Source of the DNA: Termitidicoccus mucosus
Lineage (GTDB): Bacteria; Verrucomicrobiota; Verrucomicrobiia; Opitutales; Opitutaceae
Length of the DNA: 64,000 nucleotides
NCBI RefSeq assembly: GCF_038725785.1
Contig: NZ_CP109796.1
Location: 5,332,001-5,396,000 of the forward strand
Reading direction: 5' to 3'
The notes beneath the pieces were generated by a model. The model had not been told where the DNA came from and ran no database searches. It saw only the letters and a list, made by a program, of their open reading frames with translations. The position numbers and the translations under genes were made by a program. Shown one piece after another: positions 53,180 through 62,700 of this stretch (the first letter of the stretch is position 1; the number at the start of each line of letters is the position of its first letter).

Positions 53180-54745
53180 TTATTTCATATACCGGGCGAG
53201 AAATTCGAGCACATCCGGTTTGATGTCGCGCGGGAGTTTTTTGTCTTTCCACGTCTCCAAATCAAATGTGTGCCCGATGCCATCGAGCCAAATGGTTTCG
53301 TGGGGAACACCGCACTTTGTCAATTCACGGTCAAGCTCCTCGGCCTGCATGTAATCGACGGTGGTGTCCGCCCGTCCGTGCAGCGTGAGGACGGGGACGC
53401 TGCTCCGGTTGATATGCGAGACGGGCGACGCGAGACGCAGCACGGGGTCGTTCGCGGATTTTGCGCCGAAAGCGCGCAGCAGTCCGCCGCCACTCTTCAA
53501 CTTGTCGGTGGGCGTACCGTCGGGCCGGGTCTCCCGGCGGGTAAGCAAATTGGTGACACCATAGAAATTAAGCACGCACCGCACCGCGTTTGACACACCG
53601 GGATACGGCGCGACGGGCTCCAGGTCCTTTTGTCCGGCGGTCAGGCCGACCATGAGCGCGAGATGCCCGCCGGCCGAGCCGCCGCCGACCGCGATGCGGT
53701 CGGGATCTATATTGTATTTTTCGGCATTGGCGCGCAGGAACCGCACCGCGTTTTTGCAATCGAGCAGGTTTTGCGGCCAGGCATTCTCCGTCCGGCCAAG
53801 TTTGTAATCAATGCTCGCGACCACGTAGCCGGCGCGGGCAAGCGCGCCGCCGATAACCTGTTCGCGGCGCGCGTCTTTTTCTCCGCCCGCCCAGCCGCCG
53901 CCGTGAATCCATATCAGCGCGGGGAATTGTCCTTTTTTCTCCGTTTCCATCGGCGGGCGGTAGAGATCGAGTTTTTCGGCGCGGTCCGGTTCCAAGAACT
54001 CCACATCGCGAACGACACGGATTTTCCCCGCCAGCGCGTCGCGGATTTTTTCCGCCACCTGTTCCGCCAGCAGTTGATAACCCTGCGGCGTGAAATGGAC
54101 GTTTCGTTCCAACTGTATTTCCGCCTGTTTTTCCGAGGCGAGCGTGAACAGGTCGTTTATTGCCACACGCTCTTGTTGCATGATTTTCACGGCGATTTGG
54201 TTATAGCGCGCGGCGTCGCCCTTCACCCGGCCCTCGGCGCCGTCCGGCACGGGCGTGGAGGTGGCAAAAATCAAAGCCGCGCCGTTTTTTTTCAGACGCC
54301 GGACCAGCTCCCGGAGATTTTTTTCATATTGTTCCGGCGAAGCCACCTGGGTTCCCTCGGAGGGCGGTACATACTTCCCGGTTTTGTCGAGATACTTTAT
54401 ATCGTGCAGGCCGAAGTTGAAATGAATCACGTCCCATTTTCCCGAACCGAGCCAGCGGTCAAGCTGTCGCAGTCCGTTGGCGGTGTCCGCGCAGTTTGCG
54501 GGCGCGCGGTGGACATTGGCCACATCCTTGAGTCGTTCCCGCACCGGCAGGGTGTAGCCGATGGAGATGGAGTCGCCGAGCAGCAGCACGCGGGGCAGGC
54601 CGGGTGTGTCCTCGACCTTGGCGAAAGCCGGATGGCGGGGCCTGGGCGCGCCGGGCGGAGCGGGTTCCAGCACGCCATCGGCACTGGCGGCGCCGGCAAG
54701 ACACATGCACAGGATGGCATGCTTGAGACAAAAGCGTGTTGTCAT
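53180..54745 (-). CDS. SGNH hydrolase fused to alpha/beta-hydrolase esterase
   Basis: This 521-aa exported protein joins two esterases. A signal peptide (about 1-22) precedes an SGNH/GDSL domain (about 45-240; VLLLGDSISIGYTL, HFNFGLHDIKYL, NVHFTPQGYQLLAEQ). In the last block Arg stands where the catalytic Asp of D-x-x-H usually sits, so its catalytic triad may be altered. The second domain (about 250-521) has IWIHGGGWAGGEKD, VGGGSAGGHLALMV and LTLHGRADTTVDYM with GIGHTFDL. It closely resembles the free esterase at 49826. It probably removes two kinds of ester groups from polysaccharide. It lies between the GH88 and BNR_4 genes. Confidence 0.9.
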   Translation of the reverse strand: MTTRFCLKHAILCMCLAGAASADGVLEPAPPGAPRPRHPAFAKVEDTPGLPRVLLLGDSISIGYTLPVRERLKDVANVHRAPANCADTANGLRQLDRWLGSGKWDVIHFNFGLHDIKYLDKTGKYVPPSEGTQVASPEQYEKNLRELVRRLKKNGAALIFATSTPVPDGAEGRVKGDAARYNQIAVKIMQQERVAINDLFTLASEKQAEIQLERNVHFTPQGYQLLAEQVAEKIRDALAGKIRVVRDVEFLEPDRAEKLDLYRPPMETEKKGQFPALIWIHGGGWAGGEKDARREQVIGGALARAGYVVASIDYKLGRTENAWPQNLLDCKNAVRFLRANAEKYNIDPDRIAVGGGSAGGHLALMVGLTAGQKDLEPVAPYPGVSNAVRCVLNFYGVTNLLTRRETRPDGTPTDKLKSGGGLLRAFGAKSANDPVLRLASPVSHINRSSVPVLTLHGRADTTVDYMQAEELDRELTKCGVPHETIWLDGIGHTFDLETWKDKKLPRDIKPDVLEFLARYMK

Positions 54746-54767
54746 AAAATCGGCGCCGGCGGCACGG

Positions 54768-56129
54768 TTATTTTTCCATGACGGCGTGAATGTTAAAAAT
54801 GCCGTCGTAGTTGTAACCGCCGGGCGTTTTCTTGTCAGAGTAAGCGGTGCCGAGAATGCCGATGACCGGCGGGCGGCCGTCCTCGATGAATTGTATTTCG
54901 GGAACCCGGTTGAATTTTGCGGCGAAATCTATCGGAGCCGCCGCGCTTTCCTTCCATGTGCGGCCGCCGTCGGTGCTGCGGAGAACCAGCAGTTTTTTGC
55001 TGTCCTTGCGGATGAACATCCGAAATTCGGACGGGCCGAGTTTTTCCAAATCATAAAAGCTTCTTCCCTCCGCCAGCGTTGCCTGGACTTTCCACGCATC
55101 GCCATCCCAGCGCATGAAGCAAACCAAGTCGCCGGTGCCGGGTTTGTAGGTGCCGAAGGCGACGACGGGCGCGCCGGCTTTGCCGATATACGAGGGCTGC
55201 GGGCGGAGAATGGGATAACGCAACCTGCGGTCGGGAGCGTCGGGATCGCCCTGTGTTTTTACGACAAGGCAGGCGGCAAATTCATCGAAAAGAACGGACG
55301 GGCCGAGTTCGCGCCTGCCGGCGTTTTCCATGTTGCCGGTGCGGGTGTTGAAAAACGCGAAATACAAGTCGCGCGAAGCGGCGTTGTGCGCCTTGCTGCC
55401 GGCCATCGTCCATGTGATGCCGACGCGGCCGTCGTCGGGATTGAGGCAAACGCCGAAGCCATAAACCTCGTCGAATTTCATCGGCTCCTTTTTTTCGGAA
55501 TCAATGACCGTCGCCGGTGCCGACCAGGTCGCACCGCTGTCGGCGGATTTAATATAACGATACGAGCGGTGCGGCCAGTTGCGGTCCTCGTTTTTTGAAT
55601 AGAAAACATAAATGACGCCATCGGCGACAACCGGCATCGGGTAAGTCGTGTGGTCCTCGCTTGCAGTTGTCTTTGCCCAGTCGCCGTCGAGCGAATGGGC
55701 GACGGGCGCCTTCACCTGGAAAAGTTTGTTGCCGTGCTCGCAAAAATAAATCACCAGCCGCCCGTCCGGAGCGAGGCGCATGACGGGGTAATCGTGGTAG
55801 GCCCACTGCGTTTTGTATTCGAGGTGGCAGACTTCCCGGCCCGCGCTCCATTTGCCGGTGCCGTGGTCGTAGTCGTTTATCCAGACGCTCATGCCGGGGC
55901 CGCTCCAGCAGACGAAAGTTTTGTTCACGGCGGCATCATACAAGCCCGCGCCGAACTGGCGCCGGCAGGTGCTGCTGACGTTGTTGCCGAGCGGTTCCTG
56001 TTTTATTTCAAAAGTGCCTTTCCATTTTGCGCGCTTCGGCGCGGCCGGCTCGACAGCGCAGAGCAACGCGGAGGGCAGAAACGCAAATGCCAGCAATGCG
56101 GCGAATAATCTTTGGATGCGGATTTTCAT
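54768..56129 (-). CDS. BNR_4 propeller protein, ulvan-lyase-like (PL24/PL25 type)
   Basis: This 453-aa exported protein has a signal peptide (about 1-26) and a seven-blade propeller with BNR_4 hallmarks: CRRQFGAGLYDAAVNKTFVC, TYPMPVVADGVIYVFYSKNE, KSADSGATWSAP and KKTPGGYNYDGIF. YHDYPVMRLAPDGRLVIYF followed by CEHGN sets two His residues 20 positions apart. From memory, the catalytic His pair of PL25 lyases has the same spacing. A lyase acting on a uronate polysaccharide is therefore likely, though BNR_4 also occurs in non-catalytic proteins. The larger protein at 59773 carries a paralogous domain. The next gene, GH88 via the esterase, would process its products. Confidence 0.75.
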   Translation of the reverse strand: MKIRIQRLFAALLAFAFLPSALLCAVEPAAPKRAKWKGTFEIKQEPLGNNVSSTCRRQFGAGLYDAAVNKTFVCWSGPGMSVWINDYDHGTGKWSAGREVCHLEYKTQWAYHDYPVMRLAPDGRLVIYFCEHGNKLFQVKAPVAHSLDGDWAKTTASEDHTTYPMPVVADGVIYVFYSKNEDRNWPHRSYRYIKSADSGATWSAPATVIDSEKKEPMKFDEVYGFGVCLNPDDGRVGITWTMAGSKAHNAASRDLYFAFFNTRTGNMENAGRRELGPSVLFDEFAACLVVKTQGDPDAPDRRLRYPILRPQPSYIGKAGAPVVAFGTYKPGTGDLVCFMRWDGDAWKVQATLAEGRSFYDLEKLGPSEFRMFIRKDSKKLLVLRSTDGGRTWKESAAAPIDFAAKFNRVPEIQFIEDGRPPVIGILGTAYSDKKTPGGYNYDGIFNIHAVMEK

Positions 56130-56135
56130 GGGAAA

Positions 56136-57260
56136 TTATTTATTGAAAGATTTGATTGCAGCGGCGAGTTCGTCGGCCTCGGCGATGGAGATGGACTCAT
56201 CAACCCAGATGGCGAGGCCGCGTGGGTCGAGCGCGCGGGCGAGCTCGAGCACCTCGTTTTTGGGGGTGGTGACGAGCACCGGTTTCCCGGCCTGTTGCAA
56301 GCCGCGCAGCATGTCCACTTTCGCCATCGCGGAGGGCGTGCCGGCGCCGGGTGTGTATTGCACGGCGTCAACCCACGGTTGCGCGGCCAGCGCGGGCGCG
56401 TGGCGGGCGGCCTGCGGGCCGTCGAGGTGGAAACACATGCGCCCGGCGCTTTGCGTCTGGCTGCGCAGCGAGGGCAGGCAGCACTCCTCGAAATCGTCCG
56501 GGCCGATCAGGGCGTTGAAGTCGCAGGTGGGCACGGTGTAGGCGCGGTCCGACCAGGCGCCGACCCAGTTGATAAAACCGGCACCGCGATCGAGCACTGC
56601 GTCGGCGGCGCCGGCAAACATGCCCGTCCACATCGCGGCCACTTGCATGGCGGCGGTTTTCACGGCTTCTCGGGATTCGTCCGCGATGTCCATGCAAAGC
56701 TGGGTGGGGTCGCGCAGGTTCACAAGGATGTCAATCGCCCCAGCCATGTCCGGCAGGCAGACAAGGTATTTTCCGCGCGCGTCCTCCGCGGTAAGCGCGA
56801 GAAGTTCGAGCACGCGGCACCACCACGGATTTTCCGGGGAAAAATCCAATTTTGGCGGAGGATTCCAAGTGGTGATGGTCGGGGTGTTCCAGCTGGTTTG
56901 CTCGGCCTCGGAAAGGGTGAGCGGCGCGCCCAGAAACGCCGCCGGGGCGCAGGGGCCGATGTCCGCGCGGATGCGGGGCAGCGTGTCGGCCACCCAATGG
57001 GCGGTGGCCACCTGAAGCCGGGTGGCGGCGAGCCATTCTTTCGTGCGGTCCGCGACCAGATGGAGCGCCTTGCCCCGGTAAATGCCGTCGTCCTTGCGGA
57101 CGGCGGTGGCCATGAGCAACGGACGGTCGGCGCGAAACACCCACCAAGCCTCCCAGCGCGCCGCGATTTCGGGAAAGTCCGGACAGAATTGCAACGGTTG
57201 CGCGGTGACGGCGCGCAGTTGGCCGGCCCAGCGGGCGTGGTTTTGGGAATCGGTTATCAT
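56136..57260 (-). CDS. Uroporphyrinogen-decarboxylase-like TIM-barrel protein
   Basis: This 374-aa soluble protein resembles the URO-D superfamily, which includes methyltransferases of the MtaA/CmuA type. Supporting features are the TIM-barrel pattern with CLPDMAGAIDILVNLRDPTQ, TVPTCDFNALIGPDDFEECC, GRMCFHLDGPQAARHAPAL and VDAVQYTPGAGTPSAMAKVD. The true heme-pathway enzyme is unlikely because the key N-terminal substrate-binding block is not seen. Such proteins occur in operons of carbohydrate-degrading bacteria with unknown roles; methyl-group removal from methylated sugars is one idea. It starts 31 bp after the TonB receptor stop and ends 6 bp before the BNR_4 gene. Confidence 0.6.
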   Translation of the reverse strand: MITDSQNHARWAGQLRAVTAQPLQFCPDFPEIAARWEAWWVFRADRPLLMATAVRKDDGIYRGKALHLVADRTKEWLAATRLQVATAHWVADTLPRIRADIGPCAPAAFLGAPLTLSEAEQTSWNTPTITTWNPPPKLDFSPENPWWCRVLELLALTAEDARGKYLVCLPDMAGAIDILVNLRDPTQLCMDIADESREAVKTAAMQVAAMWTGMFAGAADAVLDRGAGFINWVGAWSDRAYTVPTCDFNALIGPDDFEECCLPSLRSQTQSAGRMCFHLDGPQAARHAPALAAQPWVDAVQYTPGAGTPSAMAKVDMLRGLQQAGKPVLVTTPKNEVLELARALDPRGLAIWVDESISIAEADELAAAIKSFNK

Positions 57261-57291
57261 TAGTATCCTGCGATTTTTATATAATCGGTGC

Positions 57292-59724
57292 TCAAAACGT
57301 GACCTGCAAAAAGCCGGTGATGGTGCGCTCCTTGCCCCACGACCATTGGCGCTCGATGTATTCCTTGTCGAAAAGGTTTTCGCCGCGCAGGCCGACGGTG
57401 AGGCGGTAGTTGTTTATGCGGAAAGGATAGCTCAACGACGCACGATAGACGGTGTAGGCGTCGGTGCGCATGTAGTAACTTTCCCATTTTCCACCATGCA
57501 CCGGGGCCGAGGCCGCGTGGTTCAGGCCGAAGCCCACGGTCAGCCCTTTCAGGAAAGTCCGGGAGAACTTGTAGGTCGTCCAAAGGTTGACCTTGGTGTC
57601 GGGCGCGCCGGTCAAGTCCCAGCCTTCGGTGCGCGGGTCCTCGTCGTTGGAGAGGATTTCGCCGTCGAGAAACGAGACGTTGGCCATGACCCGCCACCCC
57701 GGCAGCGGCTGGCAATTGATTTCAATCTCGACACCCTGCGCCTGCTCCTTGCCGGAGAGGTAGGTGTAATACGGGCTGTTGGCGTCCTCGCGCGTGGAGC
57801 GCGGAATGCCGGCGCGCGTGGTGTGAAACCAGACGACCGAGCCGGTGAGTTTGCCGCGGAGGAGGGAGGCCTTGATGCCGACGTCGAGGCCCTTGCCGGT
57901 TTGCGGGCCGAGCGGCTTGTTGTCGCGGTCGGACATGTTGTTGGGCGCGAAAATGGTGCTGTAGGTTGAATACAAACTGATGGTTTTCGTGACATCAAAC
58001 GTGAGGCCGGCCTGCCAGGAGGATTTCTCGATGTCGAAATCCTCACTGTATAAAAACTCGCGGGCGGGGTTGTTGGTTTGGGTGATGACGGTGAAGTCGT
58101 TGTCATCGTAGCGGATGCCGCCGAGCACGTGCAGGCGGTCACCAAGCACGTCGAGCATCATGGTGGCGTAGTAGGCGGTGGAGACAGTTTTTTCGAGGGA
58201 GGGCGGGCCGTTGGGCGAGCGGACAAACTGGCCGTCCGCGCCGATGTATCCGTCGGGGTAGGAAGGGAGGGTGAAAGATAAGTCGTTTGGATAGCCGATG
58301 AGTTCCGAAGTGCCGGCGGCAAGCAGGCTGGCCACCGACCAACCGGGGCGGCTTGCCCAAAGTTTGTCAAGTTGCTCCGCATAAATGCCGGTGATGGGCA
58401 CGACCCTGGCGGAGCTTGTCGGCGTCTCGACTTCGAGGCGGCTGTAGTCGAGCCACGATTTTTCAAAACCAGCGAGTATTTTGAGGCCGAATTTTTCCCG
58501 GTTGAAATTAAACAGAAAATCGTGGCGCATCTCGATGTCCTCGTTGTTGAGTTCGCGATGCCGGTAACGGCCGGAGGCGCCGCCCGTGCGGGCGGTGTAG
58601 CGATACATGTTCGGCTCGCCCACAATGTCGTTCACCAGGCGGTCGGTGTCGGCATATTGCGCGGCGCCGCGGTAGGTGAGGAAATCGGTGATGCGGACGG
58701 AGATGTCGCCGCTGGCGGAATTGATGTCGTATTGGTAGCGCGAATACGGGCCGGAGAGATTGACCTTGCGGCCGAGTTCCCTGACATAATAGCGGCCCTT
58801 TTGAGTGGTCCTGCTTGGGTCTTCGCCCGGAAGAATGGGGTCCAAATCATTCGGCGCGACGCCGGTGGGCGTGGGATAATAATCCTGCAATCCGTATTCG
58901 TAGGCGTTGTAGGGCGCGTTGAGGCGGTTGGTGTCGCGCTCCAAATGATTATAGCGGACGTTGACCACCACGCGCTTGCCGGCTTTCCACGTGAGCGCGG
59001 GATAAATCACCTTGTCCTCCATGAAATGCCAGTCGTTCAAGCGCTCGTTGTAATGATATTGCGTGACGAGGCGGTAGGCGAGGTTCTTGGTGATGGGACC
59101 GCCGAGGTCGAGGTCCCATTGTTCGAATTGATACGAGCCGAGGGTGAGTTTTGCGACGCCCTTTTGCTTGAAACGCGGCGCCTTGGTGATGGTGTTGATG
59201 GTGCCGCCGGCGGAACCCTGGCCGTATAAGACGGCCTGCGGGCCGCGCGCGATTTCCATGCGGTCCACGACTGCTCGGTTTATATACAAGCCGCCGCCGC
59301 GAAAGCCGTTCACGCGGGCCTCGGGCGCCTTGAAGCCGCGAACATTATATGAATTGCCGCCGCTCGCCTCCTGGCTGCCGGTCTGATCGTAGGTGACGCT
59401 GGTGGCGTGGTTGAAAACTTCCTCAAGGCTGACGGCACCGATGTCGTCCATGAATTGCTCGGTGAGCACTTGCAAGCTGACCGGCACACGCTGGATTTCG
59501 GTGGCGAAGCGGGTGGCGGAGACGGCCCGCGTCGCCGCGTAGGGGTCGGGTTCGCCGGTGACCTCGAAAGGGGTCAGCTCGATGATTTCATCGTCCGCGC
59601 CCGGCGGCGGCATCGCCACCGGGGACTCGGATTGTGTTTGTTGCGCGGGGAGGGCGGGGGAGAACGTCAGCGGCAGCACGAGGATGACGGCGAGTCTTGC
59701 AAGATGGGAGGGGGTGATGTTCAT
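57292..59724 (-). CDS. TonB-dependent outer-membrane receptor
   Basis: This 810-aa receptor has a signal peptide (about 1-27; LARLAVILVLPLTFSPA), a TonB-box-like region (about 45-60; DDEIIELTPFEVTGEP), a plug domain (about 70-185; RVPVSLQVLTEQFMDDIGAV, YNVRGFKAPEARVNGFRGG, GPQAVLYGQGSAGGTINTIT) and a barrel. It ends TITGFLQVTF. It lacks the N-terminal STN domain of the receptor at 2527. Its position in the polysaccharide operon suggests it imports oligosaccharides, as SusC-like or CAZyme-linked receptors do. No SusD-like gene is seen in the window. Siderophore-type sequence in the plug is common to both groups, so the ligand is inferred from context. Confidence 0.9.
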   Translation of the reverse strand: MNITPSHLARLAVILVLPLTFSPALPAQQTQSESPVAMPPPGADDEIIELTPFEVTGEPDPYAATRAVSATRFATEIQRVPVSLQVLTEQFMDDIGAVSLEEVFNHATSVTYDQTGSQEASGGNSYNVRGFKAPEARVNGFRGGGLYINRAVVDRMEIARGPQAVLYGQGSAGGTINTITKAPRFKQKGVAKLTLGSYQFEQWDLDLGGPITKNLAYRLVTQYHYNERLNDWHFMEDKVIYPALTWKAGKRVVVNVRYNHLERDTNRLNAPYNAYEYGLQDYYPTPTGVAPNDLDPILPGEDPSRTTQKGRYYVRELGRKVNLSGPYSRYQYDINSASGDISVRITDFLTYRGAAQYADTDRLVNDIVGEPNMYRYTARTGGASGRYRHRELNNEDIEMRHDFLFNFNREKFGLKILAGFEKSWLDYSRLEVETPTSSARVVPITGIYAEQLDKLWASRPGWSVASLLAAGTSELIGYPNDLSFTLPSYPDGYIGADGQFVRSPNGPPSLEKTVSTAYYATMMLDVLGDRLHVLGGIRYDDNDFTVITQTNNPAREFLYSEDFDIEKSSWQAGLTFDVTKTISLYSTYSTIFAPNNMSDRDNKPLGPQTGKGLDVGIKASLLRGKLTGSVVWFHTTRAGIPRSTREDANSPYYTYLSGKEQAQGVEIEINCQPLPGWRVMANVSFLDGEILSNDEDPRTEGWDLTGAPDTKVNLWTTYKFSRTFLKGLTVGFGLNHAASAPVHGGKWESYYMRTDAYTVYRASLSYPFRINNYRLTVGLRGENLFDKEYIERQWSWGKERTITGFLQVTF

Positions 59725-59772
59725 AAGGGAGCCTCGTTTGTATATATTTTCATATAAAGTGGCGGGCGGCGC

Positions 59773-62700
59773 TCAGTGTTTTTTTGCAAAGCGCACGGTG
59801 CGCACGGCGAGGAGCGCGGCGAGCAGGAGGGCGAAGAGGGGCGAGGGTGCGCCGCCGCCGGAGCGGCGCCCGCTGGTGTAGGACTGGCCGGGGTCGGGCG
59901 GCGGACCATAGGTGGAGCCACTGGCGAGCAACGGCGTGGCGACGGTGGCGCGGCCGATGGCGTCGAAGGTGATTTTGCGGATGACGCCGTTGCCGGTGTC
60001 GGCGACGTGGAGGTTGCCGACTGCATCGCGGGCGAGACCCTCGGGGTGGTCGAGCCAGGCGGAGGCGGCGGGACCGTCCTTGTAACCGGCGACGCCTGCG
60101 TCGTGGCCGGCGAGCAGCGTCACCGTGCCGGCTTCGTCAATGTCGCAGATGGCGGAGTCGGGTGTGTTGCTGATATACACGCGCAGGCCGGGGCCGCTGC
60201 CGCTGGCGGCGATGCCGCGCGGGGCGTTGACGCCGTCGGCGGAATCGGCGAGCGTGTCCACCACGCCGGTGGTGGCGGAGAGAGGCATGATGACGCGGAC
60301 GGCGTTGTTGCCGGTGTCGGCGACGTATAAATTGCCGTCGCCGCCGAACGCGAGGGCAGTGGGGGAATGGAAACGGGCGCCAGTACCGCCGGCGTCAATA
60401 TAATCGGGCGTGTCGAGCGCGCCTGCGTATATATTGACCTCGCCGCCGGAGGTGACGATGTGGATGACATGGCGCGCCTCGTCGGCAATGTACATGTTGC
60501 CCGCGCTGTCAACGGCCATGCCGGCGGGCGCGCCGAGGCCGGCGACGGGGAGCGTGCCGAAGTCGGCGGTGGCGGCACTGGCGGCGCGGAGGGCGGCGTT
60601 GGCGGTGTCGGCGACGAGGAGCGTGCCGGAGAGGACGGCGAGGCCGCGCGGGGCGGAGAAGGACGCGGCGGAGCCGATGCCGTCGGCGAGGGCGGCGGTG
60701 CCGGAACCGGCAAAGAGGTTGGCCGCGCCTGCGGAGGTGACCTGCCAGATTTTGTTGTTTGCGGAATCTGCGGCGTAGAGATTGCCCTTGCTGTCGAAGG
60801 CGAGCGCGGAGGGCGCGGCAAGGCGCGCGGCCATCACGTTGAGCGTGGTGGCTGCGCTGGTGTTTTCACCGAAATCGTTTTCGGCGACGAGACGGAACTG
60901 CCAGCCGTCCATGCCGGCGGTGGCGGCGAGGAGGGTGAGCGTGGCGGTGTTCATGCCGCTGCACCAGATGTCGCCAACGCTGAGATCGCGCCACGCGCCG
61001 GTCGCATCCTCGCGCACCTGCCAGCGGAGCGCGAGCGGCGGATTGCCGGAGACGCGTGCGCTAATATCAACGGAGCGTCCGACGACGGCGGTCTGGCGCG
61101 CGACGGGATTTTCATCAAAGGCCGGGGTCAACAGCACCTCCAGTGTGGTGGGATTGCTATAAACGGTGCCGCCGGGGTTGGTCGCGGCGGCGCGGTATTC
61201 GTAGCCGGCCATGCCGGTCGCGACGAGGATGGACAGCGTGTCGGTGTCGGCGCCGGTATAACTGGTGTCGGCGGCGGTGATGTCGCGCCACGCGGCGGCG
61301 GCGCCTTCCTTCACCTGCCATTGGTAGGCGGGCGCGGGGTTGCCGGTGGCGGCGGCGGCGATGGCGGTGGTGTTGCCGCCGGAGACAGCGGCTCCGGCCT
61401 CGGGATGAAGGATGAACACGGGCGCGGAGGCGACAATGTTTTCTTTAATTATATAAACCGGGAAGACGCCGTCGTAATTGTAGCCGCCGGGCTTGGTGGT
61501 GTCCTCGAAGCTGAGGCCGAGGAAGGCGGTGATGGGCGCCTTGATGCTGTCGAGAAACAGAAGCTCGGCGACCTTGTCGCAGCCGTCCTCGGCAATGTTG
61601 AACGGAACGGCTCCGGCGGAGACCTGTTCCCAGGTGGCGCCGCCGTCCAGCGAAGATTTCATCAATATGTTGCCCGAATAATGATAAAGCGCGATGAGTT
61701 CGGCGACGCCGTTGCGGCGGAGATCGGAGAAGGATTTTACGTTTGCCTGTATGATGTTTTCGACCCACGCGGAGCCGTTCCAGCGGGAGCAGCGGATGGA
61801 CTCGCTCCCGGTGACGGGGTCATAAAAGCCGTAGGCGACCAGCGGCTGGCTCGTGACGCCGTCGAGGGCGGGCTGGGGGCTGGTGAACGGGTAGTGGTGG
61901 CCCTTGGTCGTGTCGGCGGGGTCGCCGGTGGCGTCAACGACGCGGCAGCTCGCCAGTTCGTCGTAGGCGATGGAGGCGCCGAGGCTGGCGCCGGCGGCGT
62001 TGGACAGGCTGTTGTTGGTGGTGTTGAACCACGCGAAATAAAGGCCCTTGTGCGCGGCATTGTGGGCGGTGCTGCCGGCCATCGTCCAAGTGAGGCCGAT
62101 GCGCTGGGAGTCGGCGTCGTAGTCAAAGCCCCAGGCATACACTTCGTCGAATTTCTGCGGATCGAGCTTGGCGGTGTCTATGATTGTCACCGGCGCCGAC
62201 CATGTGGCGCCGCTGTCGGTGGATTTGATATAACGATACGTGCGGTAGGGCCAGGCGCTGTCGTTGTTTTTCGAGTAGAAAAGCCAGATGTCGGAGCCGG
62301 CGACGACAGGCATGGGGTAGGCGTTGAGATCGCTGCCGATTTCGGTCTTGGTCCACGCGCCGGCGATGGAGTGCGGGTCGGGCGCGCGCAGTTGATAGAG
62401 TTTGTTGGCGTGCTGGCAGAAATAAACATGCAGCCTGCCGTCGGGCGCGAGCGTAAGCACGGGATAGTCGTGGTAATCGTATTGGGCTGTGTAAGTGAGG
62501 TGGCAGATTTCGACGGCGGCGCCCCAGGTTTCGGTGGCGTGGTCGTAGGCGCGGACATAGACGCTCATGCCAGGGCCGTTCCAGCAAATGTAAGTCTGGT
62601 TGGAGGCCTCGTCGTAGAGGCCGGCGCCGAAGGGACGGCGGCAGGAGCTGCTTTGGTTGGTCACGATTTTCTCGAACGACATCACAAACGGCGGCTGCTC

